A stretch of 64,000 nt of DNA from a bacterium (GCA_016932385.1 JAFGCY010000084.1:1-64000); one strand, 5' to 3'. Counted from the stretch's first letter, positions 32,929 through 41,423 are shown. A program made the numbers and translations. The notes: generated from the sequence alone by a model not told the origin.

Positions 32929-33861
32929 TCAGCTGATCACGGAATCGAACTCGCGGCGCACACGCGCGTTGCTCCAGGCTGTCGTCAGCGAGACGTTCAG
33001 CTTGTGCTCGTTGATGTTGTGCAGCAGGAACTCGTTGCCTTCGCGGCCGATCACTTGCTCGGGTTCCGGCACCAGGTCGGCTCCACTTACGATACAGGCC
33101 TGGGCGATCACCAGGCTGGCGGCCACCAGCGTCAGCATCCGCGGGTGCGGATCCAGCGGGTCCGGTGGCACCACCTTGCCCACCGGCATCCACAGGTGCG
33201 AAAGCAAGCTGGGCACCGGATGCGGAATATTCCAACGGTGGGCCAACTCGGCGCTCAGAACCGGCGTGATTACTTGCCACGTATCCATTTCCAAGTGCAG
33301 CCGGTCCGTTTCCAGCGATAACTGCCGGTAGGCATCCGTCGGTCTTGGATCGGCGCTGCCCAGCAGAAGCGAGCCCAAGCGTGAGATCAGCGCTAAGGTG
33401 GAGGCCGTCGAAGGATCGGCCAAAGCCGCATCCTGGCCCCAGCGAAAGGCCAGCACGGAAGCGCCGGCAGTCCAGTGACGGACGAATTCCATATGCTTGG
33501 ACTGGATCGGCGGTGCTTTGGAAAAGCCGCTCTCCAACAGATAGGCCACGATAATCGACTTAACCAGGTTGAAGCCCAGGTGCACCATCGCCCGTTGGAT
33601 GCTGGTCATCGGTTGGCGCAAGCCAAACCGCGCGGAGTTGGCCACAGCCAGGATCCGGCTGCCCAGCACTGCGTCGTGCCCGACTTTATCGGCCAGCGCT
33701 CGCGCATCGAAGTCTTCCAGTGTCAGGTGCGGGCCGCTCAACTCGCTCAGCAGCGGCGGGGCCGGCAACAGCTGGTTCATCCGTGCGTCCCACACGCTCC
33801 GGATCGATTCGTCGAGCTGGTCCCAGGCATATAACGGGACACGCGTTACCAAGTCGTTCAT
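32929..33861 (-). CDS. HDOD domain protein
   Basis: Signalling protein of 310 aa. The HDOD domain occupies about residues 30-230: L-P-A-P-P-L-L-S-E-L at its start, then L-A-V-A-N-S-A-R-F-G and an A-M-V-H-L-G-F-N-L-V helix. HDOD domains resemble HD phosphohydrolases but lack the metal-binding HD pair, and I see no HD here. Family members act in regulation of motility, stress or c-di-GMP signalling without a common mechanism. It is the last gene of a leftward block of sigma factor, cyclase and STAS genes, with its own -10 element (GATAAT) before ATG 33861. Confidence 0.82.
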   Translation of the reverse strand: MNDLVTRVPLYAWDQLDESIRSVWDARMNQLLPAPPLLSELSGPHLTLEDFDARALADKVGHDAVLGSRILAVANSARFGLRQPMTSIQRAMVHLGFNLVKSIIVAYLLESGFSKAPPIQSKHMEFVRHWTAGASVLAFRWGQDAALADPSTASTLALISRLGSLLLGSADPRPTDAYRQLSLETDRLHLEMDTWQVITPVLSAELAHRWNIPHPVPSLLSHLWMPVGKVVPPDPLDPHPRMLTLVAASLVIAQACIVSGADLVPEPEQVIGREGNEFLLHNINEHKLNVSLTTAWSNARVRREFDSVIS

Positions 33862-33869
33862 TGCTGGCT

Positions 33870-33875
33870 ATTATC
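33870..33875 (-). promoter_or_regulatory. -10 element GATAAT of the HDOD gene
   Basis: On the minus strand GATAAT ends 8 bases before ATG 33861, predicting a 2-base leader. It overlaps the spacer after the STAS gene. Confidence 0.4.
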
Positions 33876-33882
33876 TCACTTG

Positions 33883-34638
33883 TTAATCATTGTCCGCCAC
33901 TCGCTTGATCTGCGCGGCAACTTCTTCCCAGTCCACATAGCGCATCGCGAAGCCGAACATACCGTTGACCAGCGTTCGCTGGTGAATGACTTCCCGATGC
34001 TCGTGGATGACCATCCGGTGCAAACCATTGCCGGCTTCCACGTCGGAAGTGGCCTCCTGGATAATCTTGAGCGCATCCTGGCGCATCTGCTGCCGGCTGC
34101 GAAACCATTGCAGCACATACCAGGTTGGGTAGTTTACACAGTGCTCGTATTCCGGCAAGTGGTGGTATTTCGACAGGTCATGCCGTGTCGTCTCGGCCCG
34201 CGGCAGTTCGGGAATCCAGGATTGCTGGTACTCGATCAGACCCGTGGGCCCGCTCGGCCGCTGCAACTCGGTTGAACCCGCTGACGTCTCAGGCCGCAGT
34301 GCCGCCACGGCCTCGGCGGCTGATTTGTACCACTTGAATTCGCGCTCCAGCCGCGAGATATAGATCAACTCCAGCAGGTTCGCGCGCATGCCGGCCAGAT
34401 GAACCGCTCCATCCTGCAGTTTGATTTGCTGCACAAGCCGGGCCAACGCGCCCAGCCCGCTGGAATCAATGAACTTAAGCTCACTGACATCAAGTAACAC
34501 ATCAGTTTGGTCGAGTACGGCCAACTCAGAAGTAACAACCTGGTCGAATCGACTCGCGGTCAGCATCGTCAATTCGCCGATCAGCTTCAACACTGGATAG
34601 CCCTCGACACGAACTGCTTGCACGGTTAGCTCATCCAT
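33883..34638 (-). CDS. STAS domain protein (anti-sigma factor antagonist-like) with extra C-terminal domain
   Basis: Protein of 251 aa. Residues about 5-110 form a STAS domain with the phosphorylation-site signature D-S-S-G-L-G-A-L, as in SpoIIAA/RsbV-type antagonists. The remaining 140 residues are not part of that family and hold a histidine-rich segment (V-I-H-E-H-R-E-V-I-H-Q). I recognise no domain there. GGGTGG is 4-5 bases before ATG 34638. Its neighbours are an adenylate cyclase and a sigma-70 factor, so a partner-switching role is plausible, but no anti-sigma kinase is in the window. Confidence 0.78.
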   Translation of the reverse strand: MDELTVQAVRVEGYPVLKLIGELTMLTASRFDQVVTSELAVLDQTDVLLDVSELKFIDSSGLGALARLVQQIKLQDGAVHLAGMRANLLELIYISRLEREFKWYKSAAEAVAALRPETSAGSTELQRPSGPTGLIEYQQSWIPELPRAETTRHDLSKYHHLPEYEHCVNYPTWYVLQWFRSRQQMRQDALKIIQEATSDVEAGNGLHRMVIHEHREVIHQRTLVNGMFGFAMRYVDWEEVAAQIKRVADND

Positions 34639-34675
34639 ATTCCACCCGCAAACTGGTTTCCCACCTAATGTCAGT

Positions 34676-36751
34676 TTACCTTGCCTGCTCTGGTTTGTCC
34701 GGTGGAACCCATTGTTCCGCCGGAACTGCCACCGCCGTTACCGGCTTGGCGGGCAGTTGGTAAATCTCCGGTCGCTCGGGATCGACGACGCGGTACATTT
34801 CCACGGGCTGCTCACGGCCCTTGACCTGGCGCGAGCCGACCAGCTCGAAATCGAAATCGCCGCGCGCGGCTTCCTTGACCTCGCGCGTCACGACCACCGC
34901 CCAGCCGAAATTCTTGGTTTCGCTTTCCACGCGGCTGGCGACATTAACCGCATCGCCGATCAGCGTATAGTCATGGCGGCGCTCGCTGCCGATATTGCCC
35001 ATCACCGCGGGTCCGACGTGCAGGCCCACGCCGACCTTGAATTCGGGCAGGCCCAGCTCGCGCATCTGCGGGTGTACGTTGTCATGCAAACCGCGGATCA
35101 TCTGCAAGCCGGCGCGGATCGCATCGCCACAGGGATCCTGCGTGGGCACGGGGGCGCCGAAGAACGCCATCAAGCCGTCTCCAAGGTACTTATCGACAAA
35201 CCCGTTGTTGTTCTGGATGACCTCCGTTACTTCGGAGAGGTAGATGTTGAGAAACTCGACGATCTGGTGCGGCGTCAGACGCTCGGTGATCGTCGAGTAA
35301 CTGCGGATGTCGTTGAACAACACCGCCACCGTGCGCTCGACGCCGCCCAGTCCGGCGAATTCCGGATTGGCGATAATCTGCTCGACGATCGCGTCGCTGA
35401 CATACCGGCCGAAGATGAAGCGGATCCGCCGCCGTTCCTTTTCCTCGGCTACGCCGCCGAATACCGTGCAGGCCACGAAGGGCAGGATAAAACCCAGCGC
35501 CGTAGTCGACTGCGTCAGCTCGACGCTGCGCAACGTGAACAGCAGGCTGTTCGCCAAGCCGAGGATCGCCAGGATGATGATCCCCGACAGCGCCCCACGC
35601 CAAATCGGTCGGGCCAGCGACGTGCCCCAGGCGATCAGGGCCAGGATGATCACCAGGATCCGCACCATGCCGGTGGGCACACGCTTGACCAGCCGGCCGC
35701 GGGCCAGCGTGTCGAAAGCCTGGGCATTGGTCTCCACGCCGAACATCTGGCCGAAGGGTGTATTGAAATAATCGTTGTCCAGGCGGCTGCAGCTGCCGAT
35801 GAACACCACGCCGCCCTGGAAAATCTGCGCCAGCGCCGCTTGTTCGGTTGTGGTCAATTCGCGCCGCAGGCTGGCCGGCCCGGGTGGATCGTCCCAAGTA
35901 TCGTCCGCGGGCGCCGCGGCCGCTCCCGACTCGTCCGACTCATCTTCCGTCATCCACAGCTCGGGGAACAGGCGGATATAGTCGTACTCATGACCGGCGT
36001 AGGTGGCGGGTTTGGCGCAGTAGTTGATCACGAAGAAACGCTGAGTGGTGTCGCCCTTGGCGCGCTGGCTCAGTTCGGCGCGGGCCAACTCTGTATCGAA
36101 GTCGCGTCCGTCTTGCCGGCAAAGCTGCCGGAACGCCTCGACCGCCTGCGAATAGTACGTAACATCCGCGCCGCCTTCGCCCAGCGGCAACGTCGCGCGG
36201 ACCTGCTCCAGCAGCTTGAAGCTGAGCTTGTCCCAGGTATTGCTCAGGCCCAGGTGCGGATCGGCTTCCAGGATAACGTCGGCGGGCTTGATCAGGCTTT
36301 CGATCCGCGCGCCGCTGACATCGACCTGCTCGATCGCCGCGGCCAGGATGACCTCACAACCCCGCTGCCGGCAGTATTCCACCGCTTCGCGTAAGGCCAC
36401 ATCTTCAACAGCGTCCCAGCTGTCCTTCTCGGTGAACAGGATGTCGATCACCACGACCCGTGCGCCGGCATCGGCCAGACGCGTCAGGGCGGCGGCGTGC
36501 CAGTCGCGCGGCAGCGGCGGGTAATAAATATCGTGCTCGGCGAACGCCGCGATCGTGTTTTCAGTGATCCCGACAACCTTGACATAGTCGGCGGGCGCTA
36601 CTTCACCGCGCAGCTTATAACGGGCCTGCGTCGCCACCAGGTCCAGGGTGTTCAACCACCGGCGTGATCCTTCGTACCAATGCGCGGCCAGCACAAGACA
36701 AAGGGCAATCCCCGCCACTAAAAGTGACTTCCAGGTTAGGCCGGAGACCAT
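34676..36751 (-). CDS. CHASE2-domain adenylate cyclase (class III)
   Basis: Membrane receptor that makes cyclic nucleotide, 691 aa. It has an N-terminal membrane segment and a periplasmic CHASE2 domain (about 40-345), with an acidic insertion near 285. Three membrane helices (about 365-440) and a cytoplasmic class III cyclase domain (about 480-665) follow. Metal aspartates are in F-N-D-I-R-S and K-Y-L-G-D-G. Lys in K-Y-L-G-D-G and Asp in I-G-D-A-V-N are the residues typical of adenine specificity, so cAMP is the likely product. ATG 36751 coincides with the predicted transcription start. The CHASE2 ligand is unknown. Confidence 0.92.
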   Translation of the reverse strand: MVSGLTWKSLLVAGIALCLVLAAHWYEGSRRWLNTLDLVATQARYKLRGEVAPADYVKVVGITENTIAAFAEHDIYYPPLPRDWHAAALTRLADAGARVVVIDILFTEKDSWDAVEDVALREAVEYCRQRGCEVILAAAIEQVDVSGARIESLIKPADVILEADPHLGLSNTWDKLSFKLLEQVRATLPLGEGGADVTYYSQAVEAFRQLCRQDGRDFDTELARAELSQRAKGDTTQRFFVINYCAKPATYAGHEYDYIRLFPELWMTEDESDESGAAAAPADDTWDDPPGPASLRRELTTTEQAALAQIFQGGVVFIGSCSRLDNDYFNTPFGQMFGVETNAQAFDTLARGRLVKRVPTGMVRILVIILALIAWGTSLARPIWRGALSGIIILAILGLANSLLFTLRSVELTQSTTALGFILPFVACTVFGGVAEEKERRRIRFIFGRYVSDAIVEQIIANPEFAGLGGVERTVAVLFNDIRSYSTITERLTPHQIVEFLNIYLSEVTEVIQNNNGFVDKYLGDGLMAFFGAPVPTQDPCGDAIRAGLQMIRGLHDNVHPQMRELGLPEFKVGVGLHVGPAVMGNIGSERRHDYTLIGDAVNVASRVESETKNFGWAVVVTREVKEAARGDFDFELVGSRQVKGREQPVEMYRVVDPERPEIYQLPAKPVTAVAVPAEQWVPPDKPEQAR

Positions 36752-36757
36752 GCAGAG

Positions 36758-36763
36758 ATTGTA
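36758..36763 (-). promoter_or_regulatory. -10 element TACAAT of the cyclase gene
   Basis: On the minus strand TACAAT ends so that the predicted +1 is the A of ATG 36751. It lies between the sigma-factor and cyclase genes. Confidence 0.5.
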
Positions 36764-36779
36764 GCGGAGGTTCTAGCGT

Positions 36780-37715
36780 TCAGCGACGGCGGCGGGGTTT
36801 CGCCGCGCCATGCCCGAGATAGGCTTTGCGCATCTTGCGCAGGGCTTCACGCTCGATCTGGCGGATGCGTTCGCGACTCACCCCGCGTTCACGGGCCAGG
36901 CTTTCCAGCGTCGCACCGTCATCGTAATCACTGACGCCGCCACCTTCTCCCGCTTCCAGTTGCAGACCGAAACGGCGGCAAATCACGTAGCGCTCTTTGT
37001 CGTCCAGGTGCTTGAGCAAGGACCGCACGGTGATCTCATCCAGCGTGCGCAGGAACAACTCGTTGTCACCGCTGATCCGATCGGAGATCGGCTGGGCGGA
37101 GTCCTGCATCTCGTCGCCGTCGCTGTGCTCGAAGCCGCTTTCCAGCGACATGATATAGGGCACGGCGCTGGAGAACTTGCGGATGTCCTCCTCACTGAGC
37201 TTGCTTTGTTCCGCCAATTCGGTAATCGTCGGTTCGCGATTCTCCTTCTGGCGGAAGCGTTCGGTCTCCTTGCGCAGCTTGTTGATCTTGTCGATGATGT
37301 GTTCGGGCACGCGGATGATCGACTGGTTGCTGATGATGTAACGCAGGATGCGCTGGCGAATCCACCAGGTGGCATACGTGCTCAGCCGGTGGCCCAGTTC
37401 CGGGTTGAACTTGTCGATGGCGGTCATCAGGCCGATGTTGCCTTCGCTGATCAGATCGGCAAAGGGGATGCCCATGTGACGGTACTGTTTGGCGATGTTG
37501 AGCACCAGGCGCAGGTTGGCCTCGATCAGCTGGCGGCGCGCGTTCTCGCGCAGCACGCGCTCGTTATTCTTGTTGGCCAGCGTCGAAGTCAGATTGATTT
37601 CTTCCTGCTGGGTCAGCAGCGAGACCTGCGATAAAAAATCCAGGTAGTGGATCAGCGCGTTTTCCAGGTAGTCCTTGCTACGCTCGTCGCCCCCGTTTCT
37701 CCTGTGCTTGCTCAT
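36780..37715 (-). CDS. RNA polymerase sigma-70 family factor (group 2-like)
   Basis: Sigma factor of 311 aa. Region 1.2 (Y-L-D-F-L-S-Q-V-S-L-L-T), region 2 (A-N-L-R-L-V-L-N-I-A, G-N-I-G-L-M-T-A-I-D-K-F, S-T-Y-A-T-W-W-I-R-Q), region 3 and region 4 (G-V-S-R-E-R-I-R-Q-I-E) are complete. It lacks the long region 1.1 and non-conserved domain of housekeeping RpoD, so it is probably an alternative factor similar to RpoS or cyanobacterial group 2 factors. Region 4 has about ten extra acidic/glycine residues (G-E-G-G-G-V-S-D-Y-D-D-G) before the T-L-E-S-L-A helix. AAGGCG precedes the ATG. The cyclase gene follows after 28 bp. Confidence 0.92.
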   Translation of the reverse strand: MSKHRRNGGDERSKDYLENALIHYLDFLSQVSLLTQQEEINLTSTLANKNNERVLRENARRQLIEANLRLVLNIAKQYRHMGIPFADLISEGNIGLMTAIDKFNPELGHRLSTYATWWIRQRILRYIISNQSIIRVPEHIIDKINKLRKETERFRQKENREPTITELAEQSKLSEEDIRKFSSAVPYIMSLESGFEHSDGDEMQDSAQPISDRISGDNELFLRTLDEITVRSLLKHLDDKERYVICRRFGLQLEAGEGGGVSDYDDGATLESLARERGVSRERIRQIEREALRKMRKAYLGHGAAKPRRRR

Positions 37716-37936
37716 TCGCCTTATTGGCTTACCATCCTACACTATGGGCCTATTGTGGGTTAAACAATAAGTTTAAATAACAACGCCGTCACGCCTTGCG
37801 CAGGCTTGAAAAAAGGGTGCTGGATGCGGACCGCGTAATTTGTCTGGCCGCCGCCGGTTGTCAACCAAACGAATTGCCGCGCGCAACATCGTGGCACATA
37901 AGCCTTACAAACCATGATACCCAGATCAGGCTGTGA

Positions 37937-38701
37937 TTATCGTCGCCGCGCGCGCTCGATCAGCCAGACCAGAACGACGCCAACCAGGTAAAGCGCCAGC
38001 AAGGGGGCGGTCAACACCAGCATGTTGAACGCGTCACCCGTGGGGGTGATCAGCGCGGCCAGCGTCATCAGCACCACCAGGGCCCAGCCCGTACGCTGCC
38101 AGAGCCAGCGAGATGTGACGAGTCCCAGCCAGCCCAGAACGCACATCACGGCGGGTAACTCGAACAGCAACCCTCCGGCGACGCAGAGTGCGGTGACAAA
38201 GCCGAAGTATTTTTCTTGCGTCAGCATCGGCTCGGCGGTCTGGTGGGCGAAACCCAGCAGGAACCCGATACTGACCGGCAGCAGAACGAAATAAACGAAC
38301 AACACGCCGGCGCAGAACAAGCCCAGAATCACGGGCAGCACCGGCCCCACCGCCCGTTTCTCCTCGCGCTTGAGTCCAGGTGCGATAAACGCCCACGCCT
38401 GCCACAGCACTACCGGTGAAGCCAGGACCAGCCCGCCGAACAAGGCCAGCCGGAAATAGACGATCCATGGTTCCTGTATGGCCAGGAATTTCAGGTTCAC
38501 GTCAGGCGCAGCCTGGTGCAAGGGGTAAAGCAACATCGAGTACAGCCAGCCGCGAAAGCAGAATGCCACGACCATGCCCGCGGCTACGCCCGCCACCGCA
38601 ATCCCGATCCGCCGCTTAAGCTCGCCCAGGTGTTCCCAGAAGGTCATCGTGCCTTCCACGGCCTGGACTTCGTTGGCAGGTTGCCCGGCGGAAGGAATCA
38701 C
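37937..38701 (-). CDS. tatC: Sec-independent protein translocase TatC
   Basis: Membrane core of the twin-arginine translocon, 254 aa with six hydrophobic segments. The family's opening F-W-E-H-L-G-E-L-K-R-R is at about residues 20-30, and F-V-Y-F-V-L-L-P and the later F-E-L-P conserved positions are present. It overlaps tatB by three bases with a GTG start at 38701; ATG 38647 is an internal alternative nearer the usual N terminus. No substrate with a clear Tat signal is encoded in this window. Confidence 0.93.
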   Translation of the reverse strand: MIPSAGQPANEVQAVEGTMTFWEHLGELKRRIGIAVAGVAAGMVVAFCFRGWLYSMLLYPLHQAAPDVNLKFLAIQEPWIVYFRLALFGGLVLASPVVLWQAWAFIAPGLKREEKRAVGPVLPVILGLFCAGVLFVYFVLLPVSIGFLLGFAHQTAEPMLTQEKYFGFVTALCVAGGLLFELPAVMCVLGWLGLVTSRWLWQRTGWALVVLMTLAALITPTGDAFNMLVLTAPLLALYLVGVVLVWLIERARRR

Positions 38702-39081
38702 TGCGCCTCCTCCCCTTCGGTCAAGCCGGATGTGGCTTCCTTCGAACTTGCGTTGTCTGCGCCACCCGGATCATAGGGCGGAGGAGCCAGATAATCATCG
38801 GCGATCGGGACATGCGGGTCCGCGTTCGTGTTCGCCGGCAGGCGCTGCGGTCGAGGCAGGCCGATGGGCGGCCGGGGCCGCGCGACATCCATGTCGTCGA
38901 CATTCAGATCGATCTCCTGCCGGATCTCGGACATCGCATCGTCGACACGCCGGCGGATCTTAGCCAGTTCCTTGAAGACGGCACTGACGGTGCGAACGAT
39001 CTCGGGCAATCGCTGGGGACCGAGCACGAGTAATGCCACCAGGGCGATCACCAGCAGCTCGCTGCCACCCAGTCCGAACAT
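38698..39081 (-). CDS. tatB: Tat translocase subunit TatB/TatA
   Basis: Single-span Tat component of 127 aa: M-F-G-L-G-G-S-E-L-L-V-I at the start, one membrane helix, then L-G-P-Q-R-L-P-E-I-V-R-T and an amphipathic charged helix. L-G-P-Q-R-L-P and the longer polar tail point to TatB rather than TatA, although some bacteria use one protein for both. The tail is proline-rich. I chose ATG 39081 because it gives the standard family N terminus and a TATAAT lies directly upstream; ATG 39090 is also possible. tatC overlaps the end. Confidence 0.85.
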   Translation of the reverse strand: MFGLGGSELLVIALVALLVLGPQRLPEIVRTVSAVFKELAKIRRRVDDAMSEIRQEIDLNVDDMDVARPRPPIGLPRPQRLPANTNADPHVPIADDYLAPPPYDPGGADNASSKEATSGLTEGEEAQ

Positions 39082-39088
39082 CGCGCCC

Positions 39089-39094
39089 ATTATA
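39089..39094 (-). promoter_or_regulatory. -10 element TATAAT of tatB-tatC
   Basis: On the minus strand a perfect TATAAT ends 8 bases before ATG 39081, predicting a 1-base leader. Confidence 0.55.
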
Positions 39095-39231
39095 CGGCGC
39101 ACTCCTGAGTATAAAAGCTCAAGGGCGCTATTGTGTCCCGAACCGTGTCCATTGATTTTGGGCACAACCGTGTCTTTAAGGGGCACTATGCGGCTGGGTA
39201 CAATAAACTGTGACGTCGTTTGGATAACGCC

Positions 39232-39817
39232 ATGCATATCCAGTTAGACCGGTCAATCGCCATGCCGTTGTATCGGCAGATCATCGGGCAGGTCGAGGCC
39301 TGGGTTAAAAGCGGTGACCTGCCGCCCGGAGCGGAGCTGCCCAGCGTGCGCCAGCTGGCGCGCGAGGACTTGCAGTTCAATATGCAGATTCGCCAGCATG
39401 ACGCCGACGGCGACGGCGAATGTGACGCCGTCAGCACCGCAATGAACCAGCTGCGCCTGCAATTCAACCGGACGCTGGGTGAAGGCGAAGACCAACTGGA
39501 GCCGCCGGCGGAAGTGCTCGAAGGCGTGCAGCAGATAGGTAGCGCCGACCGAGCGCTATCCGCTGACGGGCGTCGTCGTAGACGAGGACGGCGCTGGGGT
39601 GGAGAATGTCGGAATTTATATCGAGTCCGGTGACAATCGCCTGCGTGTCATCACCGATGAAAACGGCGAGTTCACCAAGCAGGTTCCGGCCGGCAACTAC
39701 ACGGTTACCCCGTTCCACCGCCACCTGGAATTCGACCCGGCATCGGCAACTGTCGAGGTGCCGATGGCCGAGGGTACGCAACTCATGTTTGTCTCTTCTC
39801 GTGTCAACAACGCCTAG
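39232..39817 (+). pseudogene. chimeric remnant: GntR-type N terminus, EF-hand fragment and carboxypeptidase-regulatory-like domain
   Basis: Decayed or rearranged gene. From ATG 39232 the first 45 codons read like the start of a GntR-family DNA-binding domain (P-L-Y-R-Q-I, G-D-L-P-P-G-A-E-L-P-S-V-R-Q-L-A). The helix-turn-helix then breaks off and is replaced by a segment with a calcium-loop sequence D-A-D-G-D-G-E-C-D. Near 39520-39540 coding shifts to the +1 frame. There V-A-P-T-E-R-Y-P-L-T-G-V-V-V-D-E-D-G and the following 80 residues look like a carboxypeptidase regulatory-like beta-sandwich, as found in secreted proteins, ending at 39817. No intact product can be made in one frame. A terminator follows. 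Confidence 0.6.
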
Positions 39818-39843
39818 CCGGCGCTGTTTCGTACAATTACCCG

Positions 39844-39869
39844 CTGAGCCGCCCGCAAGGGCGGCTTAG
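39844..39869 (+). terminator. intrinsic terminator with GCAA tetraloop
   Basis: An 11-pair stem (one G-T pair) built on AGCCGCCC/GGGCGGCT with loop GCAA is followed by TGGTTTTTG. It serves the rightward remnant gene and overlaps the end of the leftward permease gene. Confidence 0.65.
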
Positions 39870-40669
39870 TGGTTTTTGAGCCAAGCTATGCTCAGGCAGC
39901 CGGCAAACCCCAAGCACTGCAGGAGAATGATCGTCGCACCGCTGGGCAGGTCCAAAAAATAGCTGCCGGTCAGCCCCAGCAAGGCCGCGACCGCCCCGAA
40001 CCCCACCGCCGCCAGCGTCATGGCCGAAAAGCGGCGCGTAACCAAGCGCGCCGCCGCCGCCGGAATGACCAAAAACGCGCTGATCAGCACGATCCCCACC
40101 ACCTTGGCCGCGGCCACCACCGTCACCGCCAGCAATACGCTCAGCAGGTAATCGTCGCGCCGGACCGGCAGCTTGTCGGCCAGGGCGCTCTCGCGGTCGA
40201 AGGTCGCATAGGCCCAGTTTCCCCACAGCGGCAAGGTCAGCGAAGCCATGCCGGTTACGACTGCCGCCGCGATCACGTCCGCCCAGCTGACCGTCAGGAT
40301 CGACCCGAACAGGATCGAAAACGCATCGGTGGCATAAGTCGGAATCCGGCTGAGAAAGACGATGCCCAGCGCCATGGCCAGAGCGAAGAAAATCCCGATC
40401 ACCGTATCCGCGCCCAGCCCGCTGCGCTCGCGGACCCAGGTGATCAGCAGCGCCACGAGCACCGTGAACGGCACGGCCACCCAAAGCGGCTCCTGGTTTA
40501 GCAGCAGGGCCAGGGCCACGCCGCCGAACGCCGCATGGGCCAACCCGCTGCCCAGGAACGACAGCCCGCGTTGAACGACGAAAACTCCGTAATAGCCTGC
40601 GGTCAGCGCCATCAACACGCCGGCGATCAGCGCGCGTTGCATGAAGGCAAGACCGAGCAACTCAGACAT
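39866..40669 (-). CDS. metal ABC transporter permease (ZnuB/MntB family)
   Basis: Membrane channel subunit of 267 aa with about eight to nine hydrophobic segments, of the ABC-3 family that imports zinc, manganese or iron. Characteristic are G-L-S-F-L-G-S-G-L-A-H-A-A-F-G near residue 50 and L-L-L-S-V-L-L-A-V-T-V-V-A-A-A-K-V-V-G-I-V-L. The start ATG 40669 has GGGGAGGAG upstream and overlaps the ATP-binding gene by 8 bases. The periplasmic binding protein is not next to it, so the metal cannot be told. Confidence 0.9.
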   Translation of the reverse strand: MSELLGLAFMQRALIAGVLMALTAGYYGVFVVQRGLSFLGSGLAHAAFGGVALALLLNQEPLWVAVPFTVLVALLITWVRERSGLGADTVIGIFFALAMALGIVFLSRIPTYATDAFSILFGSILTVSWADVIAAAVVTGMASLTLPLWGNWAYATFDRESALADKLPVRRDDYLLSVLLAVTVVAAAKVVGIVLISAFLVIPAAAARLVTRRFSAMTLAAVGFGAVAALLGLTGSYFLDLPSGATIILLQCLGFAGCLSIAWLKNH

Positions 40670-41414
40670 CGTGCTCCTCCCCACAGGCGCAGCCCCGATG
40701 AGTATGCGCGCCATGGCCGAAGGCCTGCCCCAGGTACTCCGGAGCCAGAGCCTCGCGGGCCGGGCCGTAGCTGATTACCCGGCGGTTGAGCAACAGAGCG
40801 TGGCTGGCGTGGTGGTGCGCCGCCAGCGCATCATGCGTCACCATCAGGATTGTCACGTCGCTGCGGTGGTGGTAATCGTCCAGAATCCGGTACATATCGC
40901 TTTCGCCCGCCATGTCGATACCCGTCGCGGGCTCATCGAGCAGGATCAGGGCTGGGTCGCGGACCAAGGCCCGGGCCAGGTAAACGCGCTGCAACTCGCC
41001 GCCGGACAGCTCGCTGAGCGGCCGGTGCGCCAAATGCGCCCCGCCCACCAGCTCCAACGCCTCCACCGCCGCGCCGTGCGCCCGTCGGCTGACGCGCCAA
41101 GGCCAGCGGTGGCAAAACCCACTCGCCACCAACTCACAGGACAACGCGGGAAAACTGCGGTCGAGGGTTTTGATCTGCGGCACGTAGGCGACCGACTCAC
41201 GGGCCACCTGGGCGGGCGGCTTGTCAAACACGCGTACATCACCGCCGCTGACAGGTACCAGCCCCAGAATGGCACGCAGCAGAGTCGATTTGCCGGCACC
41301 GTTCGGACCGGTGATGACGACGAAGCTGCCCGCTTCGACCTGCAGGTCAACGTTTTCCAGCGCCCGGTGGATTCCCAGGTCGACAGACAGTGCGGTCGTC
41401 TCGACGGCGTACAT
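40662..41414 (-). CDS. metal ABC transporter ATP-binding protein (ZnuC-like)
   Basis: ATPase of the same transporter, 250 aa. Walker A is G-P-N-G-A-G-K-S-T, the Q-loop is V-P-Q-I-K-T, the signature L-S-G-G-E-L-Q-R-V, and Walker B L-I-L-L-D-E-P-A-T-G-I-D. The C-terminal tail carries H-G-A-H-T-H-R-G-C-A-C-G, a histidine/cysteine cluster that could sense or bind metal. I chose ATG 41414; GTG 41423 is an alternative. The gene lies 52 bp downstream of metK. Confidence 0.9.
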   Translation of the reverse strand: MYAVETTALSVDLGIHRALENVDLQVEAGSFVVITGPNGAGKSTLLRAILGLVPVSGGDVRVFDKPPAQVARESVAYVPQIKTLDRSFPALSCELVASGFCHRWPWRVSRRAHGAAVEALELVGGAHLAHRPLSELSGGELQRVYLARALVRDPALILLDEPATGIDMAGESDMYRILDDYHHRSDVTILMVTHDALAAHHHASHALLLNRRVISYGPAREALAPEYLGQAFGHGAHTHRGCACGEEHDV

Positions 41415-41423
41415 GGTGTACAC

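Noticed and set aside
33862-33871. Shared string ATAGCCAGCA just before the starts of the HDOD gene and of the gene at 47058
   Set aside because: Two occurrences of a 10-mer in 64 kb can be chance; only one has a good -10 match.
34712-36394. 560-codon rightward frame opposite the cyclase
   Set aside because: Antisense shadow; the cyclase frame shows CHASE2, membrane and catalytic motifs.
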